Shown in pieces: positions 9,094-17,526 of a stretch of 64,000 nt of DNA. The translations under genes were made by a program, and so were the position numbers. Source of the stretch: JBJXGE01 sp046154185. Its GTDB lineage: Bacteria; Planctomycetota; UBA8108; UBA1146; JAJFFE01. The stretch is from the NCBI GenBank assembly GCA_046154185.1, contig JBJXGE010000038.1, positions 1 to 64,000 on the forward strand, in the 5' to 3' direction. The first letter of the stretch is position 1. Every line of letters starts with the position of its first letter. The notes below the pieces were generated by a model. The model worked only from the letters and a program-made list of their open reading frames with translations, was not told where the DNA came from and did not search any database.

Positions 9094-10716
9094 TCATCTC
9101 TCGCCTGGCTGGGGGGAAGCTTGAGCGGGGATTCCCGAGGTGAACTCATAAAGGGCCGCGAACGGACCGGCCGTCCAGGTCACACTGTTCGACTTCATCA
9201 GCACTTGCCACCAGGCGCTCGGCAGTTCATCGGGGCGAGCGAGAAAAACCGATTGGCCGCCAGCAACCGCCGCGAGTTCAGCGAACGCCGGGATCGAACC
9301 CCGCTGCAAGTCCTCGCGGACGAGACCGACGACCGAAAAAAGATAGCGCTCGGGCGACGCGTGCGCGGACCGCATTAAGCTGATCGCGCTGCTGATGCGT
9401 TCGAACGGCGGCGGCGCGTCGCCGATCGCGATCAAATCGTGGATCACGCCGGGTCGCCACGGGCACCCGCCGAAACGAAGCGCCTCGAAGAGCGCGCGGT
9501 CGAGTCCTTCCGGAACGTCGCCGCCGCCCTCGGCGCGCCAGCGCGAGAGCGAGTCGACAAAGGCGTCGAGATCTTCCCCGAGTGTGAAGCTGTCGACGAC
9601 TTCGTCCCGGTAGCCGATCCAGCCCCATCGCCAGCGCGAATGCTCCCCCGCGGCTCGTGCGCCGGCGGTCAGCGGCAAAAACCGTCGAAGCGCCGCAGCA
9701 AGCAGCTCGACCTCGGCCGCCATGCTCTCCGAGAGGTCGATCAGCAGCACGACGTCGCGTTCGGTCGCGAACTCGGCGCGCGCGGCAGCGAGCCAGGCGG
9801 CAACCGCGGTCGACGACTCAGCCGCCGCGAGTGTGGATTTCCAATGACTCAGCCATTTTTCTCGCGCCGCCTCGAAGTCGGCGGCCTTCAGCAGCCAACG
9901 CGCTCGATCGATCACGAGGTGCGAGTGCGAGGGCGCCGTCGCGCTGTCCGCCGACGCCGTTGATTCGGCGAAGCCGCCGCTCGCGATCGCCGAAAAATCT
10001 GCGCGCACTAGATCCCATTCCTCGCCGGCGGTCGCACTCACGAGTTCAAGCGCCCGTTCGCGCTGCGTCCCCACACCCCAAGCGCGTGCTGCGAGACAAA
10101 GGAGCGCCCGGGCCTCATCGGTCACCGGCGGCTTTTCGAGCAGCAAGCCGAACGCAAGTCCATCGAGCGCCGGCGGCCGTTCGAAACGCCAAGGCGGAAC
10201 ACTCACCGCGACGCTCGACTCGGTTGTTGCTGCTGCGGGCGGCGCCGCGCCGATGGCCGCGTCGACGGCGACGGCGGGCGAAGCGTCGGGCAGATTCCCG
10301 GTTTCATTTGCTTCAACAGCCGGCGGCGAGCCATCGAGTCGCAGCGTGGTAGGGCTCGCGGCGGCGTGCGGATCACTCGAGTTATTGTGGCGCTCGAAAT
10401 CTGTCGGCTCTCCGGGGCTGACCCCTTCTCCCATGGTCGCGATCGCTTGCGACGTTTCAGCCGCAGCGGATGAATCCGCACCTACGATCGGCTGCGATCG
10501 ATCGACCTGAGGTTCGCTCGCCGACGCGTTCACCCCGATAGACGTCCTGGGCTCGTCGCCTCGTGACGGCCGAGCAGAAGTGTCGATCCACAAGAAAACG
10601 ATCAGCGCCGAATTGAGAACCGACAGCCCAATCACACACGACAAGACCAGATAAAGCCCTTCGCGCGGACGAAGCGTCACCTCTTGCCCGCAGCGACATC
10701 GAAAGTGGATGGCCAT
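9094..10716 (-). CDS. Membrane-anchored von Willebrand factor A domain protein
   Basis: 540 residues. It begins with FRCRCGQEVTLRPREG, a short Cys-containing cytoplasmic start, then one membrane segment (about residues 20-45, LYLVLSCVIGLSVLNSALIVFLWID). A long low-complexity Ala/Ser/Pro linker leads to a vWA domain from about residue 310, with the MIDAS motif DLSES in VVLLIDLSESMAAEV. vWA domains bind protein partners through a metal ion; the partner here is unknown. The ATG at 10716 is chosen because it directly precedes the Cys motif and the anchor. It lies just left of the integron. Confidence 0.75.
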   Translation of the reverse strand: MAIHFRCRCGQEVTLRPREGLYLVLSCVIGLSVLNSALIVFLWIDTSARPSRGDEPRTSIGVNASASEPQVDRSQPIVGADSSAAAETSQAIATMGEGVSPGEPTDFERHNNSSDPHAAASPTTLRLDGSPPAVEANETGNLPDASPAVAVDAAIGAAPPAAATTESSVAVSVPPWRFERPPALDGLAFGLLLEKPPVTDEARALLCLAARAWGVGTQRERALELVSATAGEEWDLVRADFSAIASGGFAESTASADSATAPSHSHLVIDRARWLLKAADFEAAREKWLSHWKSTLAAAESSTAVAAWLAAARAEFATERDVVLLIDLSESMAAEVELLAAALRRFLPLTAGARAAGEHSRWRWGWIGYRDEVVDSFTLGEDLDAFVDSLSRWRAEGGGDVPEGLDRALFEALRFGGCPWRPGVIHDLIAIGDAPPPFERISSAISLMRSAHASPERYLFSVVGLVREDLQRGSIPAFAELAAVAGGQSVFLARPDELPSAWWQVLMKSNSVTWTAGPFAALYEFTSGIPAQASPQPGER

Positions 10717-10880
10717 GAAGGATGTGCTTTTCAGTTCCGACTTGGACGCACAATTGAGGGTGATGCAGATAGGCGGATCGCCTACCTGCCAGCGCCGATG
10801 GGCCTCTCGGAGATCGCCCACCCGTCGGAGTCGGTGGAATTGTATCTCGAACTCAGAAACAACAGGAGTGTGGGGTCTTG

Positions 10881-11441
10881 TTACTTCAATCCCAATACCT
10901 TGCCCGCTGTCAGCAGGCGAATCGCTTCCGCCAGACGCTTGAGTCTCGTTTCCTCGCGCTTGGCTGACTCGATCCAGGCAAAATACCGCCGGCGCTGTTC
11001 GCGCGACAGGGTTTTGAAGGTCCGCGCCGCCGGCGGATGCGCCTTCAACGCTCGCTCGATGTAGGGTGGGAGTTTCGTTGGCAATTTCAACCGTCCCGGC
11101 TCCGGAGCCGAGCTGCGCTTTGTCGGTGGGCGTGCAATTCCTGGCGGTTTCAGTCGCCCTGCGTCCTTGAGCTCGGCGTAACGCTTCCGATTGACCTGAG
11201 ACCATCGGCTGTTCGGTCGCCGCGGCGTGAACTTGCGTGCATACCGGGCGTCATCCAGGCGTTTGACGAGACTATCCACCCAACCAAAGCACAGGGCCTC
11301 GTCGAGCGCGTCCTTGTAGTCGATCGAGGCGTGGCCAGTGTGCCGCTTGTAGAAAACCAGCCAGACCTCCGATTCCGATGCATGGTGGACCGTGAGCCAG
11401 ACGCGCCAGTCGTCGAGTGTCCGCACTAACAGCGTGTTCAT
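10881..11441 (-). CDS. YdeI/OmdA-family protein
   Basis: 186 residues. The sequence pattern EVWLVFYKRHTG, DALDEALCFGWVDS and RFTPRRPNSRWSQVNRKR is that of the YdeI (bacteriocin-protection / OmdA, PF13376) family, with the OmdA segment LKAHPPAARTFKTLSREQRRRYFAWIESAK near residue 130. The biochemical function is not established. It lies on the same strand as the integron cassettes, but no attC site flanks it on either side, so it is either the distal eroded end of the array or ordinary chromosome. Confidence 0.8.
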   Translation of the reverse strand: MNTLLVRTLDDWRVWLTVHHASESEVWLVFYKRHTGHASIDYKDALDEALCFGWVDSLVKRLDDARYARKFTPRRPNSRWSQVNRKRYAELKDAGRLKPPGIARPPTKRSSAPEPGRLKLPTKLPPYIERALKAHPPAARTFKTLSREQRRRYFAWIESAKREETRLKRLAEAIRLLTAGKVLGLK

Positions 11442-11706
11442 GTTCCACTAAGTTCCGCCTCGAGGCTAAACATGCTCACGGCGTAGGTCCGTAGGGAAGG
11501 CCGACACGAAACGGGAGCCGCAGCAACAGCGACGAGCAGCAGGAGTGTCGCAAGTGAGAACCGGTGCGGATAACGGGATCGCGAGAAGTGCTTGGGCCGT
11601 GACGAGGACGATGATCGTCCAAGACATGGTACGCATGAAATCTGCTGATTCTCCCCCCTGTGCCGCCGTTGCGTCATCTGCGGACCTGCCGAGTTCATTG
11701 AACCGA
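11442..11706. other. Gene-poor stretch between the YdeI gene and the first propeller cassette
   Basis: 265 bp with no recognisable attC. It holds one short minus-strand frame (11466-11636, 56 codons) that begins with a hydrophobic stretch (SWTIIVLVTAQALLAIPL) and could encode a tiny secreted or membrane peptide. A second overlapping minus frame also has a hydrophobic stretch. Neither has a clear ribosome site. An eroded cassette is the simplest reading. Confidence 0.3.
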
Positions 11707-12798
11707 CTAACGCCACGGCCCGGCGCGCGTGACGGCAACAATCGAGTCGCCGTTGAGACGGAAGAGACCGCGCCAGCCGCCGAACCACAGCCGCCCATCG
11801 CGGTCCTGGTACGTGCATTGGATCGCGTTGGTCGTCAGCCCCTCGGCCTCGCGGTAGTTCCTGAACCGCTTGCCGTCGAAGCGGTATATGCCGGCGTTTT
11901 CGACGGGAAACCAGATTTCACCGGCCCGGTCCATGAAGAGGTCCCACACTTCTGTGCCTTCGACGCCGTCGGCGTCGGTGATGGCGGTGAAGGTCTCTCC
12001 GTCCAGGTAGCAGATGCCGTTGTGGTGCGTCGCAAACCAGAAGCGGCCGTTCTGGTCCTCGAGGATGGCGTTGACGTTGTCGTTCGACAGGCCGTCCGAC
12101 TCGTTGTAGTTGCGCAGCAACCTGCCGTCGTAGACGTAGGCCCCGCCGTTGGTGCCGAACCACAGGCGGCCGGCCCGATCCTCGGTGATGCTGCGAACTA
12201 TGCGCGCGCTCGTCACGCCAACGAAGGGATCCGGCTCGGCCTCGGGTAGCTCGAACGGCGTGAATCGGGCTCCGTCAAACCGGCACACTCCCTGCCGCGT
12301 ACCCACCCACAACTCGCCGCGACGGTCGAAGGCGAGGCACCAGACGTCGTCGCTGACCAGTCCGTCGCGCTCGGTGTAGTTCGTGAACGACGCGCCGTCG
12401 AACTTCGTCAGACCGCCTTCAGTCCCGAACCAGAGGCTGCCGTCGGCACTCTCGACGATCCCGCGCACCGCGACGCCACTGAAGCCCTGAGGGAGCGAGA
12501 AGTACTCGACCGACTCGCCATTCCAACGCGCAACGCCGTCGCCGTTGGTACCGAACCACAGGTGACCGCGACGGTCCTCGTGGATGCGGCGTACGAACTG
12601 GCTGATCGGGTCGTCGGGCGGCGGAGCGGGCGCATCGGCATTGAGTCGGCTTGCGCCATTCTTGAACGCGGCCGGCGTGGCGCCGGGTGGCTTGACGCAC
12701 GCGGAGGGGATGATGAGCAGCGTCAAGGTGAACGAGACCAAGGCGCTACTCGTGAGGGTAGAGCACGGAGTGTTACGAACCGCGGTGCAATGCTTCAT
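11707..12798 (-). CDS. Lipoprotein with two-component-regulator-type beta-propeller repeats (cassette gene)
   Basis: 363 residues. The N-terminus has a hydrophobic stretch ending in PSAC, a lipobox, so it is probably a lipoprotein. The rest is a series of about 40-residue blades with the Reg_prop-like signature 'I.ED..G.LWFGT..G....DG' (for example HEDRRGHLWFGTNGDGVARW), which normally forms the sensor propeller of hybrid histidine kinases. No kinase part is present. The ATG at 12798 lies within a few bases of the attC at 12805, as cassette genes usually do. A similar gene lies at 19293. No attC was found after its stop codon. Confidence 0.75.
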   Translation of the reverse strand: MKHCTAVRNTPCSTLTSSALVSFTLTLLIIPSACVKPPGATPAAFKNGASRLNADAPAPPPDDPISQFVRRIHEDRRGHLWFGTNGDGVARWNGESVEYFSLPQGFSGVAVRGIVESADGSLWFGTEGGLTKFDGASFTNYTERDGLVSDDVWCLAFDRRGELWVGTRQGVCRFDGARFTPFELPEAEPDPFVGVTSARIVRSITEDRAGRLWFGTNGGAYVYDGRLLRNYNESDGLSNDNVNAILEDQNGRFWFATHHNGICYLDGETFTAITDADGVEGTEVWDLFMDRAGEIWFPVENAGIYRFDGKRFRNYREAEGLTTNAIQCTYQDRDGRLWFGGWRGLFRLNGDSIVAVTRAGPWR

Positions 12799-12804
12799 CG
12801 GACT

Positions 12805-12892
12805 GGCCAACGGTTGAGCTGAGCGCCGCGGGCACGCCGATTTTGGCTTGGCACTCTATTTCGCACGCGTGCGCTCCAGCGAAGTGTTAGAC
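12805..12892 (-). other. attC site (88 bp)
   Basis: GGCCAAC at the low end and GTTAGAC at the high end frame an imperfect palindrome containing CACGCGTGCG. It closely resembles the 88-bp site at 21019-21106, which points to a shared cassette origin. Confidence 0.8.
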
Positions 12893-13046
12893 GCTGCGAT
12901 GATTCGAGACGCATTCTTCAAGTCTCCCACGAGTTCATAGTCCGCGATCGTGTAGTTCTGCCCGAGTTCGGCGGCCACAGTCGCCGACAGATTCTCCCGA
13001 ACCGTCCGATTGCCCAGCGGGGCGGCGGTTCGCTGCTGCGTCCTGG

Positions 13047-13493
13047 TTAGCCGACGTGAATCTCACGCAATCTCGATACCAAAGACTCATACCTCGAACG
13101 CAGGTCGCCGTAAATACTCGGGTCAGCCTCAAACTTGTCGTAATGGTCGAGAACGTAGCGACAGGCATCTGCCAACTCATTTGCAATCCGGGCAACATCG
13201 ATCGTCTGCTCGGTGCGCTGCTCAAGAAGACCCGCGAAACAGTTGATGGCGACTGGATCGCGGCGTGAATGCTCACTCCGAATGTAGCGAATGAACGCTG
13301 GCACGTAATACCGAAACGCAGGAGCACCCATACACAGCAAGTCCTCCACGTAGTAGAGCGCGTTCTGACGAAACAGCGCCTCCGCCTCATCCAGACTCTT
13401 CCCAAGGAAATGCTCTCTGGCACAACGCTCATCGTTGCCCTCGTAATCGGTGCCAAACCTTGGGCTGATGTCCGTGGCTGTTGGAAGGCGCAT
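13047..13493 (-). CDS. Hypothetical cassette protein
   Basis: 148 residues, mostly alpha-helical by eye, with the segments EHFLGKSLDEAEALFRQN and YYVEDLLCMGAPAFRYYVPAFIRYI. The latter resembles unnamed integron-associated proteins; no function is assigned. It starts 14 bp inside the attC core at 13507. The 150 bp between its stop and the next attC carry a second minus-strand frame without a start codon (AAELGQNYTIADYELVGDLK), ending inside the attC at 12805. This may be the tail of a decayed second cassette gene. Confidence 0.6.
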   Translation of the reverse strand: MRLPTATDISPRFGTDYEGNDERCAREHFLGKSLDEAEALFRQNALYYVEDLLCMGAPAFRYYVPAFIRYIRSEHSRRDPVAINCFAGLLEQRTEQTIDVARIANELADACRYVLDHYDKFEADPSIYGDLRSRYESLVSRLREIHVG

Positions 13494-13506
13494 TTGCGTA
13501 AAGTCG

Positions 13507-13565
13507 GCTAGAGCTCAGCATCAGCGGCGGCGCGCAGCACCGTCAGCTGCATGCTGTTGTTAGAC
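13507..13565 (-). other. attC site (about 59 bp, one core degenerate)
   Basis: GTTAGAC is intact at the high end; the low-end core (GGCTAGAG) is degraded. The centre CAGCATCAGCGGCGGCGCGC is the same as in the sites at 17311 and 19149. Confidence 0.75.
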
Positions 13566-13696
13566 ACCCCAAATGCTGTCACGAGCATCGAACTGGTGCT
13601 TCCACTGCTCGTTGAAGCCAAGTCTTTCGTAGAAGGCACGGCTCGTGTTCCAAGGTTCCAAGAACGGATTCGCAACGCCGGGATGACTCGCTGCAT
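13560..13696 (-). pseudogene. Decayed VOC-fold (glyoxalase/bleomycin-resistance-like) cassette gene
   Basis: The minus strand starts MQRVIPALRI, the usual opening of a VOC domain, but the rest of the domain appears in another frame: NTSRAFYERLGFNEQWKHQF, ending DARDSIWGV at a stop in the attC. The match to the 'SRAFYERLGF' helix of VOC proteins is clear. At least one frameshift and the loss of the second half of the domain make it a relic. It is bounded on both sides by attC sites, so it is a whole but dead cassette. Confidence 0.6.
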
Positions 13697-13712
13697 GTGC
13701 ACCTCATTGGCC

Positions 13713-13761
13713 GTCTAGCGCTCCGGTTCAGCGGCCGGTCCGCTGCAACCGGTTGTTCGGC
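13713..13761 (-). other. attC site (short, 49 bp)
   Basis: GTCTAGC and GTTCGGC cores enclose CTCCGGTTCAGCGGCCGGTC, a centre shared with the site at 20596-20659. It is the shortest site in the array. Confidence 0.7.
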
Positions 13762-13773
13762 GGCGCCAAGCGA

Positions 13774-14268
13774 TCAATATCCCTGCCTCAAGACCCCGAG
13801 CCTGCGTCCCGCCCGCCGGCGACGAGTGTCGGCTGACTTCGCAGCGAGGACTTCTTCGCTGAGCATTCGCTGCTGAGCCGGTGTCAGCTTCGCCCACGCG
13901 GCCTGTGCGGGTCGACTGTTGGCGAGTAGCGTCGCGAGTTCCTCAGGCAACTTCTCCGAAGCCAAGCGGAGAGACAGGTTCACACGGTCGCCAGTGTCGA
14001 CTTCCGCGCGATCGCAGAGCGGCTGCGGCAACTCGACAAACCAGCGGTCGTCGTTCCACTTCTTCAGAGAGCGTCGACCGACCTCAACACCATTGACCGT
14101 TGCCTCGACGATGGCGGTGCCGTCAAGCTTCCATGCATCGAGCAGCCGCGCCGGCACGACCATGAACCTGGGTAAGCGCCGGTCCTTTCGATCAACATCA
14201 CACAAGAGGTTTACGACACTGACCTTCTTGCGAACGCTGCTCACCGCTGTCCTCTTTCCTAACCACAT
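13774..14268 (-). CDS. DUF1905-type plus YdeI/OmdA-like cassette protein
   Basis: Up to 164 residues. A beta-barrel-like N-terminal half (LPRFMVVPARLLDAW, VEATVNGVEVGRRSLKKW, GDRVNLSLRLA) matches DUF1905. The C-terminal part (LPEELATLLANSRPAQAAW...LTPAQQRM) matches the OmdA helix pair found in YdeI-like proteins. Function is not established; a relative without the DUF1905 half lies at 10881. The ATG at 14268 overlaps the attC core, so a GTG at about codon 9 (VSSVRKKV) could be the real start. Confidence 0.65.
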   Translation of the reverse strand: MWLGKRTAVSSVRKKVSVVNLLCDVDRKDRRLPRFMVVPARLLDAWKLDGTAIVEATVNGVEVGRRSLKKWNDDRWFVELPQPLCDRAEVDTGDRVNLSLRLASEKLPEELATLLANSRPAQAAWAKLTPAQQRMLSEEVLAAKSADTRRRRAGRRLGVLRQGY

Positions 14269-14321
14269 GCGTCATTTCACATCCGCCGCGCAGCACCGTC
14301 AGCTGCATGCCAATGTTGGCG
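14257..14321 (-). other. attC site (65 bp)
   Basis: TCCTAAC and GTTGGCG cores enclose CCGCCGCGCAGCACCGTCAG. It closes the largest cassette of the array (14.3-17.2 kb). Confidence 0.7.
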
Positions 14322-14335
14322 GCGTGTCCGAAGCG

Positions 14336-14980
14336 CTAGACGTATCCCAACACATCGAAGATCTCCTGCTTAGTCGCTAACGGTAACGCCGAGCTGAGGC
14401 TGCATTCACAACGGGAACATCGAGCAGTCGTATCTGTCGAATACTGCTCTCTGCACAGGACCGTCTCTGGAAGTTCTTGAACCCGTCGACTCAACGCGCG
14501 ACCGAGCAGCTGCGCATCGTCGAAGTGCTTTCGGTCAATGGGCCGCTGTTCTGAGGCGCCTTCGAGTACGGTCAGTTTGTGATCGAGGACCGCATCAAGA
14601 TCGAGGACCCGAAAGCGGGCGCCGCCCAAATCGTGCGTCGTTGCCTGTTGGATGAGTTCTGCCTGACCAGGAAACACGTCCACGCGCAACCGGGACTTCG
14701 GCTCCACGAGTTGCAACATGAACTTCGAGTACCCCGGGTGCGGTCGGTGAAAGTGCGACATCATGAACGCCCCCGTGACGCTCGGCGATACTGCGTTCGC
14801 ATCCGTTGCGACGAAATCAACGTCGGTGAGAGCCCGACGAAGGCGCGGAAGGCCGCGCATGGCAAAGTGTATTTCGATCGCCAGGCTTCCAGCCAGGGCA
14901 ATGGAGCTGAGATCAACATGGACCGCTAAGCGCCTGAGGCAACTACCGAGGCGTTCGGCCTGGTCTGTTGTTAGTCCCAT
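14336..14980 (-). CDS. Nucleotidyltransferase-fold protein (AbiEii-like), cassette gene
   Basis: 214 residues from ATG 14980. The pattern IALAGSLAIEIH followed by LTDVDFVATD fits the G-S...D-x-D core of minimal or AbiEii-type nucleotidyltransferases, many of which act as toxins or antitoxins. LRVDVFPG and LDAVLDHKLTVLEG further along fit the same fold, with a K in place for nucleotide binding. It starts 23 bp after the stop of the VOC gene, so the two may be translated together. A frame extending up to 15061 exists but overlaps that VOC gene. Toxin activity is not implied. Confidence 0.6.
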   Translation of the reverse strand: MGLTTDQAERLGSCLRRLAVHVDLSSIALAGSLAIEIHFAMRGLPRLRRALTDVDFVATDANAVSPSVTGAFMMSHFHRPHPGYSKFMLQLVEPKSRLRVDVFPGQAELIQQATTHDLGGARFRVLDLDAVLDHKLTVLEGASEQRPIDRKHFDDAQLLGRALSRRVQELPETVLCREQYSTDTTARCSRCECSLSSALPLATKQEIFDVLGYV

Positions 14981-15002
14981 GCATTCACGAAGCGGCACGA
15001 GC

Positions 15003-15347
15003 CTACCGTTGCCAGAGACCGTGATGGACGCCGCCCTGGATGTAGATGGCGAAGGTGCCATGGCCCGGAATCTCCATGGGCGGATGGGCCACCTCGCCGC
15101 CGGCCTTTACCGATGCTGCCAAGGCCGCTTCGATGTCGCTTACCAGCCAGTAAGGCCGAACCACCGGCTGCTCGGTCTCGTGCATGGGGGCCCGTACTCC
15201 CACCACTCCGCCACCTGGGAGCCTGACCGTTCGAGCGTTGCCAAGCCGGGCATCCGGCTTGCCGAACTGCACCGAATTCGCTGCGGCGTACGCAGCGCAC
15301 ACGGCGTCAACTTCCTTGGTCACGATTTCGAGGTAGTGGATCTGCAC
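15003..15347 (-). CDS. VOC-family protein, cassette gene
   Basis: 114 residues, one VOC (glyoxalase/dioxygenase fold) module: MQIHYLEIVTKEVDAVCAAY at the start, VGVRAPMHETEQPVVRPYWL in the middle and HGTFAIYIQGGVHHGLW at the end, the layout of small single-domain VOC proteins. The His and Glu expected at metal positions are partly visible. The substrate is unknown. No attC separates it from the genes on either side. Confidence 0.75.
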   Translation of the reverse strand: MQIHYLEIVTKEVDAVCAAYAAANSVQFGKPDARLGNARTVRLPGGGVVGVRAPMHETEQPVVRPYWLVSDIEAALAASVKAGGEVAHPPMEIPGHGTFAIYIQGGVHHGLWQR

Positions 15348-15563
15348 AGGTCTTGCACCTCCAGTTGTCGATGGTGGATGGGAATCTCAACCGCACTTTC
15401 GGGCGCATACTATTCCCCGTTATTGGCCATTCCAAGTGCGGGATCGAAGCCTTAGCCCCACGCTCAGACGCGGTTCGTCGACCGATGTCCAAGAGCGCGT
15501 CGACTTCACCGTGACGAGCCGCGTCGCGTGCGAGCGCAACTGCGGAGGAGCAGGCGATCCAAC
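15348..15563. other. Intergenic stretch with no recognisable content
   Basis: 216 bp between the permease stop and the VOC start. No attC, promoter or conserved frame was seen. It may be vector-side sequence carried in with the permease. Confidence 0.4.
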
Positions 15564-16841
15564 TCAACTCGGAAGGTCACCGGTCGGCTTTCGACGCGCA
15601 ATGAAATAGAGAATCGTTCCAGCGATCGCGAAGGCCCCGAGCATTCTCCACTGATCGATCGAGGTTTGCGTGGCCGCCCAGATCGACAAGAGGAGCGCGA
15701 CAGGCGCGGCAATTGTGATCGTACCGTTGATCATCGGGAGTCCCGCCGCCCGGCGTAGGCGGGGCAAGGAGCAGATCGATGCGATGTAGGCCACCAATCG
15801 CGCGACCGTCGACATAATCGCAAGAACGCGGAAATCATCGACCAGCGCGAACAGGGTGCTCAGCACGAAGACGAAGAGAATCGAGTTGATCGGCGTCCCC
15901 CAACGCGAGACCTTTCCGAACCATGCCGGCAAGAGGTTGTCGTCGGCGAGCGCGGACGGCAACCGGCTGGTCGACGTGTAGCCGGCGGTCAGGTTGGCCA
16001 GTATCGAAACGACGATCGTGGCCGCGATCAGTAGCGCACCGACATCACCCCAGTAGAGGCGCGCCAATTCGGTGACCGGCGCTTTCGGACCGGTGCCGGC
16101 GATGCTTGAGCTGGTGTAGGCCAGCTGGAGCCCGAAATAGATCAGGGTCACCAGCGGGACGCTGGCGAGCAGGGCGTTCGGCATCGATCGTTTCGGATCG
16201 CGGGTTTCACCTGCCGGGACGGTCGCATTTTCGAACCCGACGAAGGCGTAAAGCGCTGCGAGAACCACCCCCTCGACGGCACTGAATTGCGGAAGGTTCA
16301 CACTCGCGGGAGATTTTGCATAGGCAATGCCCACGAGCGTCAGAACCACCAGCGGAAGCAGCTTGAACACGGTCATCGCGCCGAGCACGGTCACGACCCG
16401 CTTCACACCGATGATGTTGATATAGGCAAGGCCGACGAACACCGTGACGACCCCCACGGTCTTGAACATTCCCTGGTCGAGGCCCGGCCAAAGTGCGGCC
16501 GCATAGGCGAGCAGGACGAGGATGTTGGCGCCGAATGAGATCACGCGCGCCGTGAAGTAAGTCCAGCCGATCAGGAATCCCGGATAGGTCCCCCATGCAT
16601 CGCCCACGAATCGTTGCGGCCCTCCCGATCGATCGGTCAATTTGGTCAGTTCGGAAAAGCAGACCACGATGCTCATCACGATCACGCCGCCGATCAGCAT
16701 CAGCCAGGGCGCGAACCCGCCCACGGCCTTATGGAGCATCTCGGGAAGCCCGAAGATGCCCGCGCCGATCAGCCCGTTGACGATCAGGAAAGCAACGCCC
16801 ACCGCCCCCATGTCGCGGCGATATTTTCCCCCCGCGTCCAT
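15564..16841 (-). CDS. APC-superfamily amino acid permease
   Basis: 425 residues with about 12 hydrophobic segments. The start GVAFLIVNGLIGAGIFGLP is the GxG(I)F motif of helix 1 in amino acid/polyamine antiporters, and FVGFENATVPAGETRDPKRS is the helix-6/loop signature. It probably imports an amino acid; the substrate cannot be told. The ATG at 16841 overlaps the stop of the hemB fragment (TGATG), so the pair was an operon in the donor. It is unusually long for an integron cassette gene. Its sequence style is more like alphaproteobacterial permeases than its neighbours. Confidence 0.85.
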   Translation of the reverse strand: MDAGGKYRRDMGAVGVAFLIVNGLIGAGIFGLPEMLHKAVGGFAPWLMLIGGVIVMSIVVCFSELTKLTDRSGGPQRFVGDAWGTYPGFLIGWTYFTARVISFGANILVLLAYAAALWPGLDQGMFKTVGVVTVFVGLAYINIIGVKRVVTVLGAMTVFKLLPLVVLTLVGIAYAKSPASVNLPQFSAVEGVVLAALYAFVGFENATVPAGETRDPKRSMPNALLASVPLVTLIYFGLQLAYTSSSIAGTGPKAPVTELARLYWGDVGALLIAATIVVSILANLTAGYTSTSRLPSALADDNLLPAWFGKVSRWGTPINSILFVFVLSTLFALVDDFRVLAIMSTVARLVAYIASICSLPRLRRAAGLPMINGTITIAAPVALLLSIWAATQTSIDQWRMLGAFAIAGTILYFIARRKPTGDLPS

Positions 16842-17079
16842 CAGTTCAGCTTTCTGGCGAGATCGAGCGCGTGATAGGTCAGTGTGCCGGCGCATCCGGC
16901 ACGCTTGAAGGCGCTCAGCGTTTCCATGATCTCCGCATCGCGGCCCCCTGCCGCCGATCGCCGCGGCGGTTTCGAGCATCGCATGTTCGCTGCTGGTCGA
17001 ATAGGCAAAGATCGGCGCTTCGAACGCGTCGCGGGCACGTGCGATGACGTCGAGATCGGCGATGAAAACGCCGCACTGG
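16841..17079 (-). pseudogene. hemB: 3' fragment of hemB (delta-aminolevulinic acid dehydratase) with a frameshift
   Basis: Read on the minus strand, DLDVIARARDAFEAPIFAY then SSEHAMLETAAAIGG is the HemB C-terminal region (family pattern YLDVI...P.FAY..S.EYAM). After a one-base slip in a G run near 16950 the frame resumes as RDAEIMETLSAFKRAGCAG then TLTYHALDLARKLN and stops. The N-terminal three quarters, including the Schiff-base lysines, are absent. It is carried in front of the permease inside the array, which suggests the segment was cut out of a donor chromosome. Confidence 0.72.
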
Positions 17080-17160
17080 GACGCGACTACACTTCCATCT
17101 TTGGTGGATACGCGACGGCGATCACGAGGAACACAGCTCTTGGCCCCTCACCTTTGACGA

Positions 17161-17222
17161 ATCTAAGCGGCCGCTATTATCGCGAAGCGATTGAACGATC
17201 CGCTTGAGTGAATGGTTAGGCA
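17161..17222 (-). other. attC site (about 61 bp)
   Basis: ATCTAAG and GTTAGGC cores; AAGCGG near the low end pairs with CCGCTT near the high end. This is the entry boundary of the hemB/permease cassette. Confidence 0.75.
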
Positions 17223-17447
17223 TCTGGGCGCTGCGTGTCGCTCAACGACTACCGGGATGCTGCCCGCCTGGATGCAATGAGGCCGACAGCAACGCCGATG
17301 TGGATGCGATGCCTACGCTCAGCATCAGCCGCGGCGCGCAGCGCTCGTCCGCTGCATGCTATTGTCAGGGCCCGAAGCTGCGACCAACGCTCGTTCGCTC
17401 CCTCAACTACCGGTTCGTCAGCGTCGCAGTAAGCATCGTTCTGGTGC
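17223..17447 (-). other. Two empty or eroded mini-cassettes
   Basis: Between the sites at 17161 and 17448 there are about 165 bp of non-site sequence split by a degenerate site (17311). No frame with a start and ribosome site was recognised. They look like cassette stubs whose genes have been lost. Confidence 0.45.
17311..17370 (-). other. Degenerate attC site
   Basis: GCCTACG and GTCAGGG replace the normal cores, but the inside (CTCAGCATCAGC...GCTGCATGCT) matches the sites at 13507 and 19149. Both cores carry substitutions, so recombination there is probably weak or lost. Confidence 0.65.
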
Positions 17448-17513
17448 TGCTAACGTCGGTCCCAATCAGCAGCGGCCGCGAAGCGGCCGTCTGTCTGAAT
17501 CGGGTAGTTGGGC
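17448..17513 (-). other. attC site (66 bp)
   Basis: TGCTAAC and GTTGGGC cores with the internal palindrome CGGCCGCGAAGCGGCCG. Confidence 0.8.
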
Positions 17514-17526
17514 GTGCCTGACGAGA

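Noticed and set aside
9094..11205. Upstream extension of the vWA protein to 11205
   Set aside because: The extra N-terminal residues have no conservation and overlap the YdeI gene. The ATG at 10716 gives a clean Cys motif and membrane anchor.
14970..14976. GTTAGTC, resembling an attC core
   Set aside because: It lies in the coding start of the nucleotidyltransferase gene (GLTTDQ), and no matching RYYYAAC partner with a palindrome is present at the expected distance.
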